From Pseudeuparius sepicola (Eukaryota; Arthropoda; Insecta; Coleoptera; Anthribidae), in contig OY987299.1 of the NCBI GenBank assembly GCA_963920635.1, forward strand, positions 67,686,692 to 67,750,691: 64,000 nucleotides of DNA, read 5' to 3'. Below are positions 12,282 to 22,230 of the stretch, in pieces. Positions within the stretch are counted from its first letter, which is position 1; each line of letters opens with the position of its first letter. The notes below the pieces were generated by a model, which was not told the origin of the DNA, did no database searches, and saw only the letters and a program-made list of their open reading frames with translations. Both the position numbers and the translations under genes were made by a program.

Positions 12282-12402
12282 TCTGGAAGTTTCGCGAAAA
12301 CATACAGAGTGTACATTTTTTTGAAAAAAAGCCTAATATTACTTTCGGATTTTTTGCATCGATTGTGGCATCGCAGGTGGCTTTGACTTTGAAGTAGGCA
12401 AC

Positions 12403-13017
12403 TAATTTTGGAAAAACTTTCCTTTGGTGTATGTCTGCCCCGATTTTGTTGAAATTTTGGCTACCCCCCTATTTTCGAGGTCCCTGAACACGAATCTGAC
12501 CTCAGTTTTCGGCGCTCGGCCGAAGTTTTACGAGACAATGAATTTTCAATTTTCCTTTTGACACCCCACTTTTAACAGGGTTATTTGTGTTATAATTGAG
12601 ATGAATTCAGCACCCTATATTGCACCCTTTGCCACCTCGAAACTTCGCGAAAACCCGCGGAAAAACCGAAATTTTGAAAGATTTTTGCCGTGTTGACGCC
12701 CGGCCTGGCCGCTGTTTTCGGTTTTTCCGCGGGTTTTCGTGAAGTTTCGAGGTGGCAAAGGGTGCAATATAGGGTGGTGATCAGTTTGAGCTGCATACAG
12801 TAAAAATTCATCTGGTTTATAACTACAAATATCGCCGTGAAAAGCGAGGTGTCAAAGGAAATTTGAAAATTCATTTTCTCGGAAACTACATCCGAGCGCC
12901 GAAAACTGAGGTAAGATTCGTGTTCAGGGACCTCGAAAATAGGGGGGTAGCCAAAATTTCAACAAAATCGGGGCAGACATACACCAAAGGAAAGTTTTAC
13001 CCTAATTTTTTGGAAGT
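12403..13017. mobile_element. Nearly full-length inverted-repeat (foldback) element with 11-bp flanking repeats
   Basis: Two arms of about 280-300 bp are reverse complements of each other with few gaps. Examples are CTTTCCTTTGGTGTATGTCT near 12418 against its complement near 12984-13003, and TGCACCCTTTGCCACCTCGA near 12620 against its complement near 12750. The element is flanked by an exact 11-bp direct repeat, AAGTAGGCAAC (12392-12402 and 13018-13028). Open frames here are artefacts of the palindrome. Long inverted arms with 9-11-bp duplications suggest a Mutator-like or foldback element. Confidence 0.8.
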
Positions 13018-13181
13018 AAGTAGGCAACAATGCCATCTACCTTTGGTAAAAATTTCGTTCTGGTCGGTTAAAAATTAAAGAATTTATAAGGTTGTTTCAC
13101 TCTTAAGTGAGACACTGTATATAGACACGCCCGTGCCGGCTCTTGCTTTACCCAATGCCCAACCAGAACCAAAACATTATA

Positions 13182-13897
13182 GGAAGTGGCTATTTATACG
13201 TCCGACGGATACAAACGTCAGTATACGTCTTGCGCTCTCATTGGTCGATTGAGTCACGTGACACATGACCTTATTTCTACCGTCCGATGGATTATGAATC
13301 GGCTTGTTTACTAAGTCGATTAGATGATGTCCGAGATTATTCAGACCTATCTTGTCTCATTTTATATTGGGTATGCCCTACTTTTTCCGCGATGGGCGCT
13401 GCGGAATGAAAAATGAAGTGGTAATTATTTACAATGATGTAACCCACCCCTGATTTTCTTGAAATTTTGGCTACCCCCGACATTCGGCGCGGCGCATTGG
13501 GCGAAAATACGGGGTACCTACCTAGCCAAAATTTCAAGAAAATCAGGGGTGGGTTACACCACTGGAAATTATTATTACCACATCTTTTTTCATACGGCAG
13601 TGCGCATCCGCATCGCTGCCGACTGCCACAATATGGTGCGAATGCCCCCTTCTTTTTTCATATGGCAGCGTGTACCCCCAAAAAGGAGCAGTGCATATAC
13701 GCTCCTTATTGCAAAGATGCTTGAGAAAAATGCGCTTCCTACGTATCTAAATATTTAGTTTACTATGGTTTACTTCGGCTTTGGACGTGTACGGAGTTAA
13801 ATGCACGTCCAAAGAAGTCACGCGACTCAGCCCGCCAATGAAAGCGCAAGACTTATACTGACGTTTGTATCCGTCGGACGTATAAATAGCCACTTCC
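13182..13897. mobile_element. Non-autonomous Mutator-like element with 9-bp target duplication
   Basis: Terminal inverted repeats of about 80 bp begin GGAAGTGGCTATTTATACGT and are complemented at 13820-13897. A perfect 9-bp direct repeat AACATTATA flanks the element (13173-13181 and 13898-13906). The centre holds another inverted repeat (about 13390-13620). Its arms share TTGAAATTTTGGCTACCCCC with the element at 12403-13017. A 9-bp duplication plus long terminal repeats is the Mutator-superfamily signature. No transposase is present. Confidence 0.8.
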
Positions 13898-14583
13898 AAC
13901 ATTATAAATATGCCTGTCGCGGTAGCATGACTTGTATCCGTTGGACGTTCTGTGATCTGAAATATAGTTTAATCGAATAATCATACTAGGCATGGCATAG
14001 TTTTTTGTCCATAACTTTTGTATTTGTTGCTCGATTGTTTTTTCTTTATGGTATTCGATTTCTTGGAAAAAACTACACCAGCTTAGTTTTTGAACCATCA
14101 ATGTAGCCCAAAAATTACCGAGATAATCGAGCGTAACGTCCTATTTGGGACACCCTGTACCAATTGGTGGAGGCTGTACCTATTCATACACATACATAAT
14201 TTTTCGGCTTGGGTGGGGTGGGGACCGTTGATAAGAAATTTAAAGAAATTGTCACTGCATACTTCGCAATAATTTCATAAATTTCAACTTCGCATTGCAA
14301 AATTCGTTAAAATTTCTTTAAATTTCATAAATTTCGTAAGTTTCGCGAACATTTCATAAATTTTATATATGTCATGAAAATTTCAGTGAAATTTCACCTT
14401 CCCGGGAAAATTGAAATTTACCCATCCCTATCTCTATCTGGGACACTCTATACCTATACCACTTCATACACATACACACTTTTTTTAATATAACTTCTCC
14501 TGGTCATCGAATTTAATTTTTTTTTCCATTAATTTCCTGGGATTCGACCATATAATTTATCTTTATTAAAAAAAAAAAAATTA

Positions 14584-14634
14584 TACACTTAATTGACGCG
14601 TTTCGGCTCATAGCCATCATCAGAATAAAATATA
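14584..14634 (-). ncRNA. Hammerhead ribozyme motif, type I, Penelope/retrozyme-like
   Basis: On the minus strand the core reads CTGATGA (14617-14623), a stem-loop GGC-TATGA-GCC, GAAA (14601-14604), a very short stem III (AC-GC-GU) and the cleavage triplet GTC (14595-14597). The two flanks of stem I pair at 10 of 11 positions (14624-14634 with 14584-14594), with one U-U mismatch and wobbles allowed. All conserved core nucleotides are present. A minimal stem III is characteristic of hammerheads in Penelope-like retroelements. Self-cleavage is predicted next to 14595. No neighbouring reverse transcriptase is recognisable. Confidence 0.8.
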
Positions 14635-15110
14635 TGCTAAAAAAACAGATAAAATGTATACACAATAAAATTTTAAAAAGTTACACAGCCAAAAAGGGAA
14701 AGAAGGTACTTACAACAAAGCGTGAGTTCATGTCAGTTTGCAAAACAATATCAAAATTTACTTGAATTACATTTTCAACCAATCATTATTTCATTATTAT
14801 AATATACAATCGTAGAGGAGTAAGAACATTTCGGTTGAAAATGTGGGAAAGAACAAAGCAAGTTTAAAAAATTCATATGAAACAAAAAACGTTCCTCACC
14901 TCGCCGCAAAGGAAAAAACAAGGTATTATTTTATAATTACAGGGAGTAGCGAGAATGTTACTGCTGAAGAAGGTTTTGGTAAATTTTAGACATATTGTTT
15001 AAGTCTGTTTTTAAGTGAATACCATTTTGATTTTGGGAATGTTGACATACTAGATTATGAGAACGACCAAACTAAAAGAAATTTTCTCGAAATGATATAT
15101 ATTAAAAAAA
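14635..15110. other. No gene seen
   Basis: AT-rich sequence between the ribozyme and the next MITE. A short direct duplication, GATATATATTAAAAAAAA, sits at about 15092-15130. It may include the rest of the element carrying the hammerhead motif. Confidence 0.35.
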
Positions 15111-15135
15111 AGTGATATATATTAAAAAAAAAGTA

Positions 15136-15506
15136 CCTAAAGTCTATCCAATCCAACATTGGCCACCACGTGACCTATTCTCTTATTGGTCTGGCCGTCA
15201 TAAAATGTCAAGTGTTTACGCGGCGAGCAGAATGCAGGGCCGGCTCCTCCCTCAGTCGAGTTTTCTGCATATTTTATATCGGATCGCGAGCAGTATAGTC
15301 TGTAAATTTATTTTGCTACTTAATTTAAGGAAATTTATAAAGATCCACGAAAGGCAGAAACACACATTTTAGAACTTCTAAAAGAATTAGTTGAGAATTA
15401 CATGCCACTTAAAATCTCATATTAGTCCGACCCTGGTAATCGATCGCAAGGCGGTCATGTGACTTTGTTTATATCTACTGCCGCTGTATCTTGGATAGAC
15501 TATAGG
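15136..15506. mobile_element. TA-flanked MITE
   Basis: Terminal inverted repeats CCTAAAGTCTATCCAA and TTGGATAGACTATAGG (15 of 16 match) flank 371 bp and are bordered by TA on both sides. There is no coding capacity. The internal frame at 15112-15372 has no recognisable domain. Confidence 0.6.
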
Positions 15507-15514
15507 TAAGGTAA

Positions 15515-15835
15515 AGGCACCAGTAATCGACACCCTTTCACTAGTTATCGTCACCCCAGTTATCGCCACCTTTCACCAGTTATCGTTACCCCAGTTATCG
15601 ACATAATTTATAGAAGAAAAAAGATTAGATAGGTAACTAAGTACTTGTATTTTTATTTAACACATATACCTATGGAAAAATTAAATTAGAATGTGGCATA
15701 GAAGTCAAATGCAATGACAAAGCATTAATTACAAATACTGGAGCCCCATAATACCCCAGTAATCGACAATAACTGTCGAATACTGGAGAATATATTATGC
15801 TTAGGCATACCCAGAAATCGACACCCCTAAAATTT
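15515..15835 (+). repeat. Irregular repeats of CCAGTTATCG-CACC
   Basis: At least seven copies of CCAGTAATCGACA or CCAGTTATCGTCACC-like words occur at 15517-15605 and again at 15757-15830, irregularly spaced. There is no gene. They may be subterminal binding motifs of a transposon. Confidence 0.6.
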
Positions 15836-16199
15836 AGGTTAGAATCAAAGTAAGCAACGAAATTTTACCAAAACGTGTTTTACAACACAAATATACCTTG
15901 TACAACATTTCATTAACATACATTAAGTATTTAAAAACATCAACCTATTTTATGATCTATTCTTAGAGAAAACGAAATTCACGTGCTCGACCCAACACGC
16001 ACCATTTTGTTGCCTCTAAACTGAAATTCTGACCGTCAAGAAGTTTTACGGGTATCACCTTACGGGTATCACCTTAGGTATCATTCTTTCTTCGGGGCCG
16101 AGAATTATGTGCAAATCTGAGGAGTCTTCAGGTACCCAAAAATGCAAAAATGTGTACACTTACTGCAGAAAACTGCAGTACTTAAGTCATATTTAGGTC

Positions 16200-16378
16200 C
16201 TGCAGGGTACTGCAGGTCCCTGCGGAAGTCCTGCAGATACTGCATGACGTCCTGCAGATACTGCAGAGGTCCTGCAGATATTGCAGAGGTCCTGCAGACA
16301 CTGCATGACGTCCTGCAGATACTGCAGAGGTCCTGCAAACACTGCATGACTTCCTGCAGATACTGCATTTTATCCTGC
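16200..16378 (+). repeat. 20-21-bp CTGCAG-rich minisatellite
   Basis: About eight units of GTCCTGCAGATACTGCATGAC or GTCCTGCAGATACTGCAGAG alternate between 21 and 20 bp. Each contains one or two CTGCAG sites. The block is open in a forward frame that fuses by chance to the LINE fragment that follows, so the Cys/Arg-rich predicted N-terminus there is not a real domain. Confidence 0.9.
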
Positions 16379-16401
16379 AGCCTTTATACCATATGCATTA
16401 C

Positions 16402-17118
16402 TATGCAGTATCCAAATCTAAAAACTTCGGCGACATTATTCATGAATACATTAACTACACTAATAGAAAAAAATACAACAAAACTAAGAAACAAGAATAA
16501 ACGTACACGGATAAAGAAACCTTGGATTACCACTAGAATAGTACAATTAATAAATCTCAAAAACATATTAGACAAGCAGTTTAGGCAAAGTCCAGAGACA
16601 CACCGAGAGGAATTCACAAGATATAGAAATAATTTGAACAGAGTAATTAAATTGGCAAAGCAAAGATATTTTCAAGAAAAAATAGAGGCAAATGGGAGAA
16701 ATTCAAAGGCGCTATGGGACACAGTGAGAGAAATTAAAGACATTAAAACGACTCATTATATTAAAGAAATTACAAATCAGGATAATAAACTTATTGAGGA
16801 TGACGATGATAAGGCAGAAATATTTAACGAATATTGTATAGGAATCGGGAAAAAGTTAGCAGATCAAATTGTCCTTCCAAAGGAAAAAATCCATCTGTAA
16901 ATAAACATGTACAAAAATCATTGTTCATAAAGTCAACCGACTCTCAGGAAATAATACAACAAATAAAATCACTGAAGTTTGGTAAAGCCCCAGGTTTCGA
17001 TAAAATTACGACAAAGTGCTTATAAAATAGCAAAACCGTTATCCAAACTTATAAATAGAATGTTTGAAACTGGAGTATGTCCTCAGGAGTTTAAGATATC
17101 TATAGTGAAACCATTATA
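16402..17118 (+). pseudogene. LINE A, part 1: endonuclease-RT linker and start of RT
   Basis: A frame open to 16900 carries a basic linker (KPWIT, LAKQRYFQEKI, ALWDTVREI) typical of the region between endonuclease and reverse transcriptase in CR1/Jockey-type LINEs. After a frameshift near 16890 it continues as LKFGKAPGFDKI, the first RT block, then a stretch ending in KPLY at 17118. The endonuclease is missing, so the copy is 5'-truncated where the CTGCAG minisatellite begins. At 17118 it is cut by a TIR element and resumes at 18434. Confidence 0.85.
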
Positions 17119-18431
17119 CAGGGTGAGTCACATCTAAAGGCAGAGCCGAAAACACAAGGTAGAACTCGCTAAAATAAAATAGATTACAAAAAATCCAAAA
17201 TTCTTGTTGCCGACTTATAAACAACTTAAGAAAATTTGATCACATTTCCTCTGCGTTTTCTAAATTGCAATGGTTGAATGTGTGGGGTAATTTTAAGTAT
17301 CATCTTCTTTCCATGGTTTCTGGTGTCATGACGAGATCCTCGCCAGAATATCTTGCAGTTAAGCTGGTTCCCCGAACTGCTGTCCATAACTTAAATATTC
17401 GCCACTCATCTACTCTCACTATGCCTCAGCATAGGACTGCATTGTTTACGAGATCATTTTCGTTTAATTCTATAACATTATATAACTCACTACCTAACAA
17501 CGTAAGATGCTTGCTATTAAATGACAAATTTTACAAACCTAAGTTAAAGTGTCACCTTCTCACAAAATAAATTACTAATAAATTGTTTGTCGTGCCTAGG
17601 AGTAAGCTAGATTAAGCTAGGTTAGGTTTTTAGATTAGATTTAGTTTTAGATTAAGGGTTAAGTAGAATGGCATGTATGCCAAACTTCGCCTCTTGTACC
17701 ATACTATATACTTGTATATGTATAGTGCAATAAAGTCCTTATTATTATTATTATTAAAATAAGCAGATATGCTTAATAAACATTAGCTCAAAAACGCTTG
17801 GTTCTCCATATACAGTGTGTTGAAATTTTTCTAAAAATAACATTTTTTAAATTTCTTTCAAGCCTATTTAGGAATTCCAACCAAATTTGGTACACATTAC
17901 GCATTGAAGGGGTTGCCATTTTGTGCAATAATTTGACCCCGTTTAGAAGACCAGCGGCGTAGATACAAATAGTTACTGTAAATAATTGTAAAAAAAAAAT
18001 TAGTACGGTTCTGCGAAAAACCAAAATTTTTGCCTTTTTTGGATAGCCCATTCAATTTGGAACAAAAGCGCCTCTTGGTATTTTTTTTATATCTGGTGCA
18101 GTTTCTTAATAATTTCGGATTTTTTAAACTAGTGCCAAGGCGATTATGCTGGCATTTAAAATAAAATTATTTGTATCTACGCCGATGGTCATCTGAAGAG
18201 GGCCAAATTATTGCAAAAAATGACAACCCATAATATATACCAAATTTGGTTGGAATTCCTAAACGGGCTCGAAAGAAATTAAAAAATATATATGTTATTT
18301 TTGGAAAAGTTTCAACACGCTGTATATGGAGAACCAAGCGTTTTTGAGCTAATGTTTATTAAGCATATGTACTTATTTTAGCGAATTCTACCTTGTTTTT
18401 TCGGCTCCGCCTTTAGATGTGAATCACCCTG
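17119..18431. mobile_element. Tc1/mariner-type foldback MITE inserted in LINE A
   Basis: Termini CAGGGTGAGTCACATCTAAA and the complement of CAGGGTGATTCACATCTAAA match closely, and homology continues inward for more than 300 bp on each arm. The target was TA in the LINE: TA precedes 17119, and a mutated TG follows 18431. Removing the element restores the LINE reading (PLY-KKGD). The left arm is itself interrupted by LINE B (17177-17754). No transposase is present. Confidence 0.9.
17177..17754 (+). pseudogene. LINE B: 5'-truncated 3' end inside the foldback MITE
   Basis: The coding tail begins near LQKIQNSCCRLI and runs to 17570, ending LKCHLLTK. It contains the C-terminal RT-tail signature FNSITLYNSLP seen in CR1/L2-like elements. 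A short 3' UTR follows, ending in AATAAAGTCC and a (TTA)n tail at 17740-17754. A 7-bp target duplication TAAAATA lies at 17170-17176 and 17755-17761. The rest of the RT was never inserted, as expected for aborted target-primed reverse transcription. Confidence 0.85.
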
Positions 18432-18433
18432 TG

Positions 18434-18845
18434 TAAGAAAGGGGACAAAACAAGACCCGAAAATTACAGGCCAGTATTACTAATAACAAATATTACAAAA
18501 GTCTTTGAAAAATTACTTAAAGCCAGACTAGTGGATTTCTGGAACAAACAAAATGTGCTAAGCGCTAACCAATATGGGTTTAGAGAGGGAAAAAGTGTTC
18601 AGGATGCGATAGACATCGAAGATTCATGAAGCGTTTGAAAGTGGCCGCACAATACTAGCAGTGTTTCTAGACCTTTCGAAGGCTTTTGATATGGTAAACC
18701 ATGGACTATTGCTGGAAACTTTGGAGAGAGTGGGAATACGAGGAACTCCTTTGAAAATGTTTGAGAGTTAATGAGTAAAGAAAAAATAATTACCTGTGGA
18801 GTGCCGCAAGGAACAGTTTTGGGACCAGTATTGTTTCTCATATAC
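18434..18845 (+). pseudogene. LINE A, part 2: central reverse transcriptase
   Basis: Translation in shifting frames gives KKGDKTRPENYRPV, NQYGFREGKS, then [15 protein letters not shown] and GVPQGTVLGPVLF. These are canonical RT blocks of CR1/Jockey-type LINEs, including the first catalytic Asp (DLSKAFD). At least two frameshifts (near 18612 and 18768) make it non-functional. It is cut at 18845 by piggyBac and resumes at 21305. Confidence 0.9.
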
Positions 18846-19066
18846 TTAACCCATTAGCGCCTAGAGTGACCATATGGTTACAGCTGTAGATTTCTAATCT
18901 AAGTCAAAGTATGCCATTACTTCAACCACTTGCCAATAGATGGCGTAAAATATCACTTACAAATGAATAAGCACATGCATTTTCATAGAGGTTATCATTT
19001 GAGTGCTTTCCGTTGTACCGACACAATACTTTATAATTGCCTATTGTTTTTTTTGTGCAAAGTGTG

Positions 19067-21089
19067 ATGGAGCCGAGATTTGAGTAAGTATATTATTTAT
19101 AAATATTCAGATTTCAATATCATTTTTATGAAAACTGTAAATAAACATCTAAGACAGTATATTTAGGTTACCACACAATATTTTTGTGCTTTGATGTTGG
19201 AGTTATGACTTTATTTACGTCAGAGTTACCATATGGTAACTCTAGGCATATATACTACCGCTTTTTTTCAGTAACTTATTTTTGTTTCAGACGAGGTTTT
19301 TCGTTGCAAGAAGCCATAGAAATGGCATATCTAGATTATGATAATGTAGCCGATATATTCATGGAGCCACCTGATTGCGGAATACTGTCCGATGAAGATT
19401 CCGGGGAAGAAGATGGTGGTGGTTTATTGGATAATTTGCCTGGATCTCAGTTGAGAGCCCCAGCAGAAATTATATTATCTGATGGAAGCAGACTTGGTGG
19501 ATGCTCAGGAGCTCGGGGACGAAGAAATGGTTCCATTCTCTAATCAGGAGTCCACAGATAAATCAAGTACAAATTTCAGTAGGCCCAACCTTCAAGAAAT
19601 TAAATGGATTCAAGGTGATTTTCTCCCAAATCAACGTATTTTTCCAAAAACTTCCTATGATAATCATAAAGACAAAACTGCAGTTGATCTATTCGAAATG
19701 TTTCTAGACGATTCAGTCATGAATCTTTTTATAGAACAATCCAGTAAATATGCTTTATTTCTCAATCATACAGATCCAAAAATCAGTAAGGAAGAAATAA
19801 AATGTTTTTTGGCCATTCTCATACTTACTGGCTATAATGAGCTTCCAGGGAAAAGGTTTTATTGGGATGAAGGATCAGATATGCGAAATGAGCTAGTTTA
19901 TAATTCAATGAGGCGTAATCGTTTTTTGGAAATCTGCCGTTTTATCCATTTTGCTGATAACGCAGTACCTGATGCAAAAGATAAAATTTGGAAATTGCGT
20001 CCACTTATGGACAAAGTAAAAAATAACTGCCTGAAACTTTTTATACCCGAGGAACATCTCTGCTACGATGAGAGCATGGTAAAATACTACGGGCGGCATG
20101 GGTGTAAACAATTTATAAGGAGTAAACCCATCCGCTTTGGTTACAAGATGTGGTGCCTCAACACTCCTTCAGGCTATATTGTCGATTTTGAGATGTACCA
20201 GGGCAATAATCCTCGTCGATCTGAGAACTATGAAAAATTATTCGGAAAATCGGCTGCTCCATTAGTGTCCCTGTTAGATGAACTGGTAAATGCAAAGGGT
20301 TTTTACCCATATAAATTATACTTCGACAATTTATTTACTGGATTTACATTATTGAAATTTCTTCGAGATAATGGATATCAGGCTACGGGAACAATCAGAG
20401 AAAACAGGCTTCCTAAAAGTTGTCCTCTCACTACTAAACAAACTATGGCCAAGAAAGCACGGGGCTCCTATGAATCCATTATAGATAAAAGTAATGGTAT
20501 TATAGTTGTTAGGTGGGTGGATAACAGTACAGTTACTGTTGCTTCAACTTGCTTTGGTGTAGAGCCTATTGCAAATGTACGTCGCTTTTCTCAAGCTGAA
20601 AAAAGACATATTCAAGTGACACGGCCGCATCTTATCTCTAAATATAACAACTATATGGGGGGAACAGATCGCATGGATCAAAATATTGCCCAATACCGTA
20701 TTGGAGTACGTGGTAAAAAATGGTGGTGGTCCATTTTCACATGGATTATAGACATATGCGTTCATAATGCCTGGCAAATTTATCGAAAATCAGATGGATG
20801 TATGTCTCAGTTGGAGTTTCGAAGATCAATCGTCCAAACATATCTTCAGACGTATGGTGTCTCCCCTCGAGGAGGAGGAAGGCCAGCCATATCAAAGATG
20901 TCATTATCTCTAAACAGAGTTTCGGACGAACTTCGTTATGATGGCATGAATCATTTGGTGATTCCTACCCCAAATAAAAAACGACGACGTTGCGCAGGTG
21001 AAGGATGCATCTCTCATATTAGGACTATGTGCCAGAAATGCAATGTAGGATTATGCATTGAATGTTTCGCAATTTTTCATACAAAATAA
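19067..21089 (+). CDS. piggyBac transposase, one intron, probable N-terminal frameshift
   Basis: Exon 1 is MEPRF plus two bases (19067-19083). A 207-bp intron (GTAAGT at 19084, TTTCAG ending 19290) joins in frame to ERGFSLQEAIEM. The acidic N-terminus runs to about 19480, where a one-base shift is needed to enter the main 535-codon frame (19482-21089). In that frame the DDD residues are D196 (CYDESM), D282 (FDNLF) and D396 (GGTDRMD, with D399 beside it). The C-terminus is Cys-rich (C504, C509, C517, C520, C525, C528, H533), the usual piggyBac zinc-binding tail. The catalytic domain is uninterrupted, so the element is young or was recently active. The frameshift may be real decay, a sequencing error, or bypassed by starting at 19482. 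Confidence 0.9.
19222..19243. promoter_or_regulatory. 22-bp perfect palindrome in the piggyBac intron
   Basis: AGAGTTACCAT followed by its exact reverse complement. The half-site occurs near each end of the transposon, so this is probably a subterminal transposase-binding motif that happens to lie in the intron. Confidence 0.7.
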
Positions 21090-21304
21090 AACATGTAGTT
21101 TGTGATTTTCTATGATTTTTATTTTTTCCTAAAAACATTCACTTAAACGCCTAGCGTAACCATATGGTAATACCATTTTTTTTAAAAATACGAAAGTTTT
21201 ATTAATTTTTTTTAAGAAACCTGAAGCAGGACTCTGTACACCTTCAAAAATACCGGGAATACCCTAAATTTAAGAAGAAAAAAATTCGGGCGTTAATGGG
21301 TTAA

Positions 21305-21726
21305 ATGACATCCTTGCTTTGAGATCATCTGGAGTACTTACGAGTTTTGCAGATGACACAGTTGTAGTGTATCAAGATGATACATGCCCGGACTTAAAGA
21401 GAAAAGCAGAGTTGGATATGCAAAGTATGTTAAATGCCTTCAAATATAAATACCTAACAGTTAATTGTGACAAAACTTTATTTATGCCTTTTGGGCCATA
21501 CAAGAATCATTTACCTGATTATACATGATTGGAAATTCCTGATGAAAAAGGTAAAATATTCTCTCTGAAAGCAACTAATCAATTTAAATATTTGGGAGTG
21601 ACGTTTGACAATCATCTGAGGTGGGATAAGCATGTACAAGCTATAGTAGCAAATTTAAGACTGCTAATGTACACATTTAAATATTTAAAAAACATATTAG
21701 ATACTAAGCAATGCAAGATATTGTAA
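21305..21726 (+). pseudogene. LINE A, part 3: RT catalytic FADD block to thumb
   Basis: This reads NDILALRSS, then SFADDTVVVYQDD, the RT catalytic FADD box, a stop at 21526-21528, and KYLGVTFDNHLRWDKHV, the conserved post-RT block. It ends at ILDTKQCKIL, where the LTR-like sequence at 21727 begins. Together with parts 1 and 2 it forms one decayed LINE copy. Confidence 0.9.
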
Positions 21727-22230
21727 TGAAAAATGCCTCAAAGTTGTTATATCAGTTTTCAATGAATATGTCTGCACAACCTACTCAAAGATTTAGCAGA
21801 TAAATTTTAAGTTTGGGTATTCTACTTACAGTTTTATATATATTTTTAATTAATTTAGAGGCATTTTCCGTCCTATCTTTGTTGGCCTGAGGCCCCCAGG
21901 GCCCCATTTTCCTTTAGATTTATTTTTTCCCTGTAAAGCTTCCATAACTTTCTAGAACGTTTACTAGAACCTTATGATTTGTGAACTATCATTGGCCAGG
22001 AATATTCTAGAGTATTCTTCAGTCTTCCCTTTGAGTATATAAGCCCTGGGAATTGGGCCTGGAAAAGAAAAAAGGTTAGAAAGCGATTTTATGCGTATTT
22101 TTGGAGCTGAGTGAATATTCTTGGACAGTGACAGTAATCTGACAAGTTTATTTGTGATGTTTGAAAGCTAACCAATAAAAGTGGTAACCAAGGCAACGAG
22201 TTTGGTCTGTGATTGTTGAGATACGGTACA
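21727..22230 (+). mobile_element. LTR-like sequence with heat-shock-type promoter
   Basis: Begins TG directly at the LINE junction and ends ACA at 22230. Two bases later TGGTGTCAGAAGCGCGAT (22233-22250) resembles a tRNA-Leu-type primer-binding site. Internally there is a TATATAA box (22036-22042) and an inverted CCAAT box (ATTGG, 21991-21995). There are two heat-shock-element arrays (21950-21962 and 22000-22017). The retroelement body is missing: the next element starts at 22272. LTR status is inferred from the ends and PBS. Confidence 0.5.
22000..22017 (+). promoter_or_regulatory. Heat-shock element (GAA..TTC..GAG..TTC)
   Basis: Four 5-bp-spaced half-sites in alternating orientation, GAA-TA-TTC-TA-GAG-TA-TTC, with one mismatch to the HSF consensus. 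A second partial array (TTC-TA-GAA-CG-TTT) is at 21950-21962, and the TATA box is about 20 bp downstream of this site. The spacing is like that of insect hsp70 promoters. Confidence 0.6.

Larger units (their letters stand above)
18850..21300 (+). mobile_element. piggyBac-family DNA transposon (2451 bp) with TTAA sites
   Basis: Perfect TTAA duplications (18846-18849 and 21301-21304) flank short terminal inverted repeats, CCCATTAGCGCC on the left and GGCGTTAATGGG on the right. Three GCCTAG-GT-ACCATATGGT motifs lie inside: 18859-18880, 19222-19243 as a perfect palindrome, and 21149-21170. They are likely transposase-binding sites. The element inserted into the RT of LINE A. It holds one transposase gene with an intron. 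Confidence 0.95.

Noticed and set aside
12590..13758. Several 60-99-codon frames around the foldback elements
   Set aside because: They are translations of inverted-repeat arms and mirror each other on opposite strands.
12042..14440. Single large hAT element spanning two GAAATTTC-rich blocks
   Set aside because: Termini are only loosely similar and no 8-bp duplication was found; the blocks are described separately.
16105..16368. Repetitive Cys/Gln-rich protein
   Set aside because: A translation of the CTGCAG minisatellite; frames shift with the 20/21-bp alternation.
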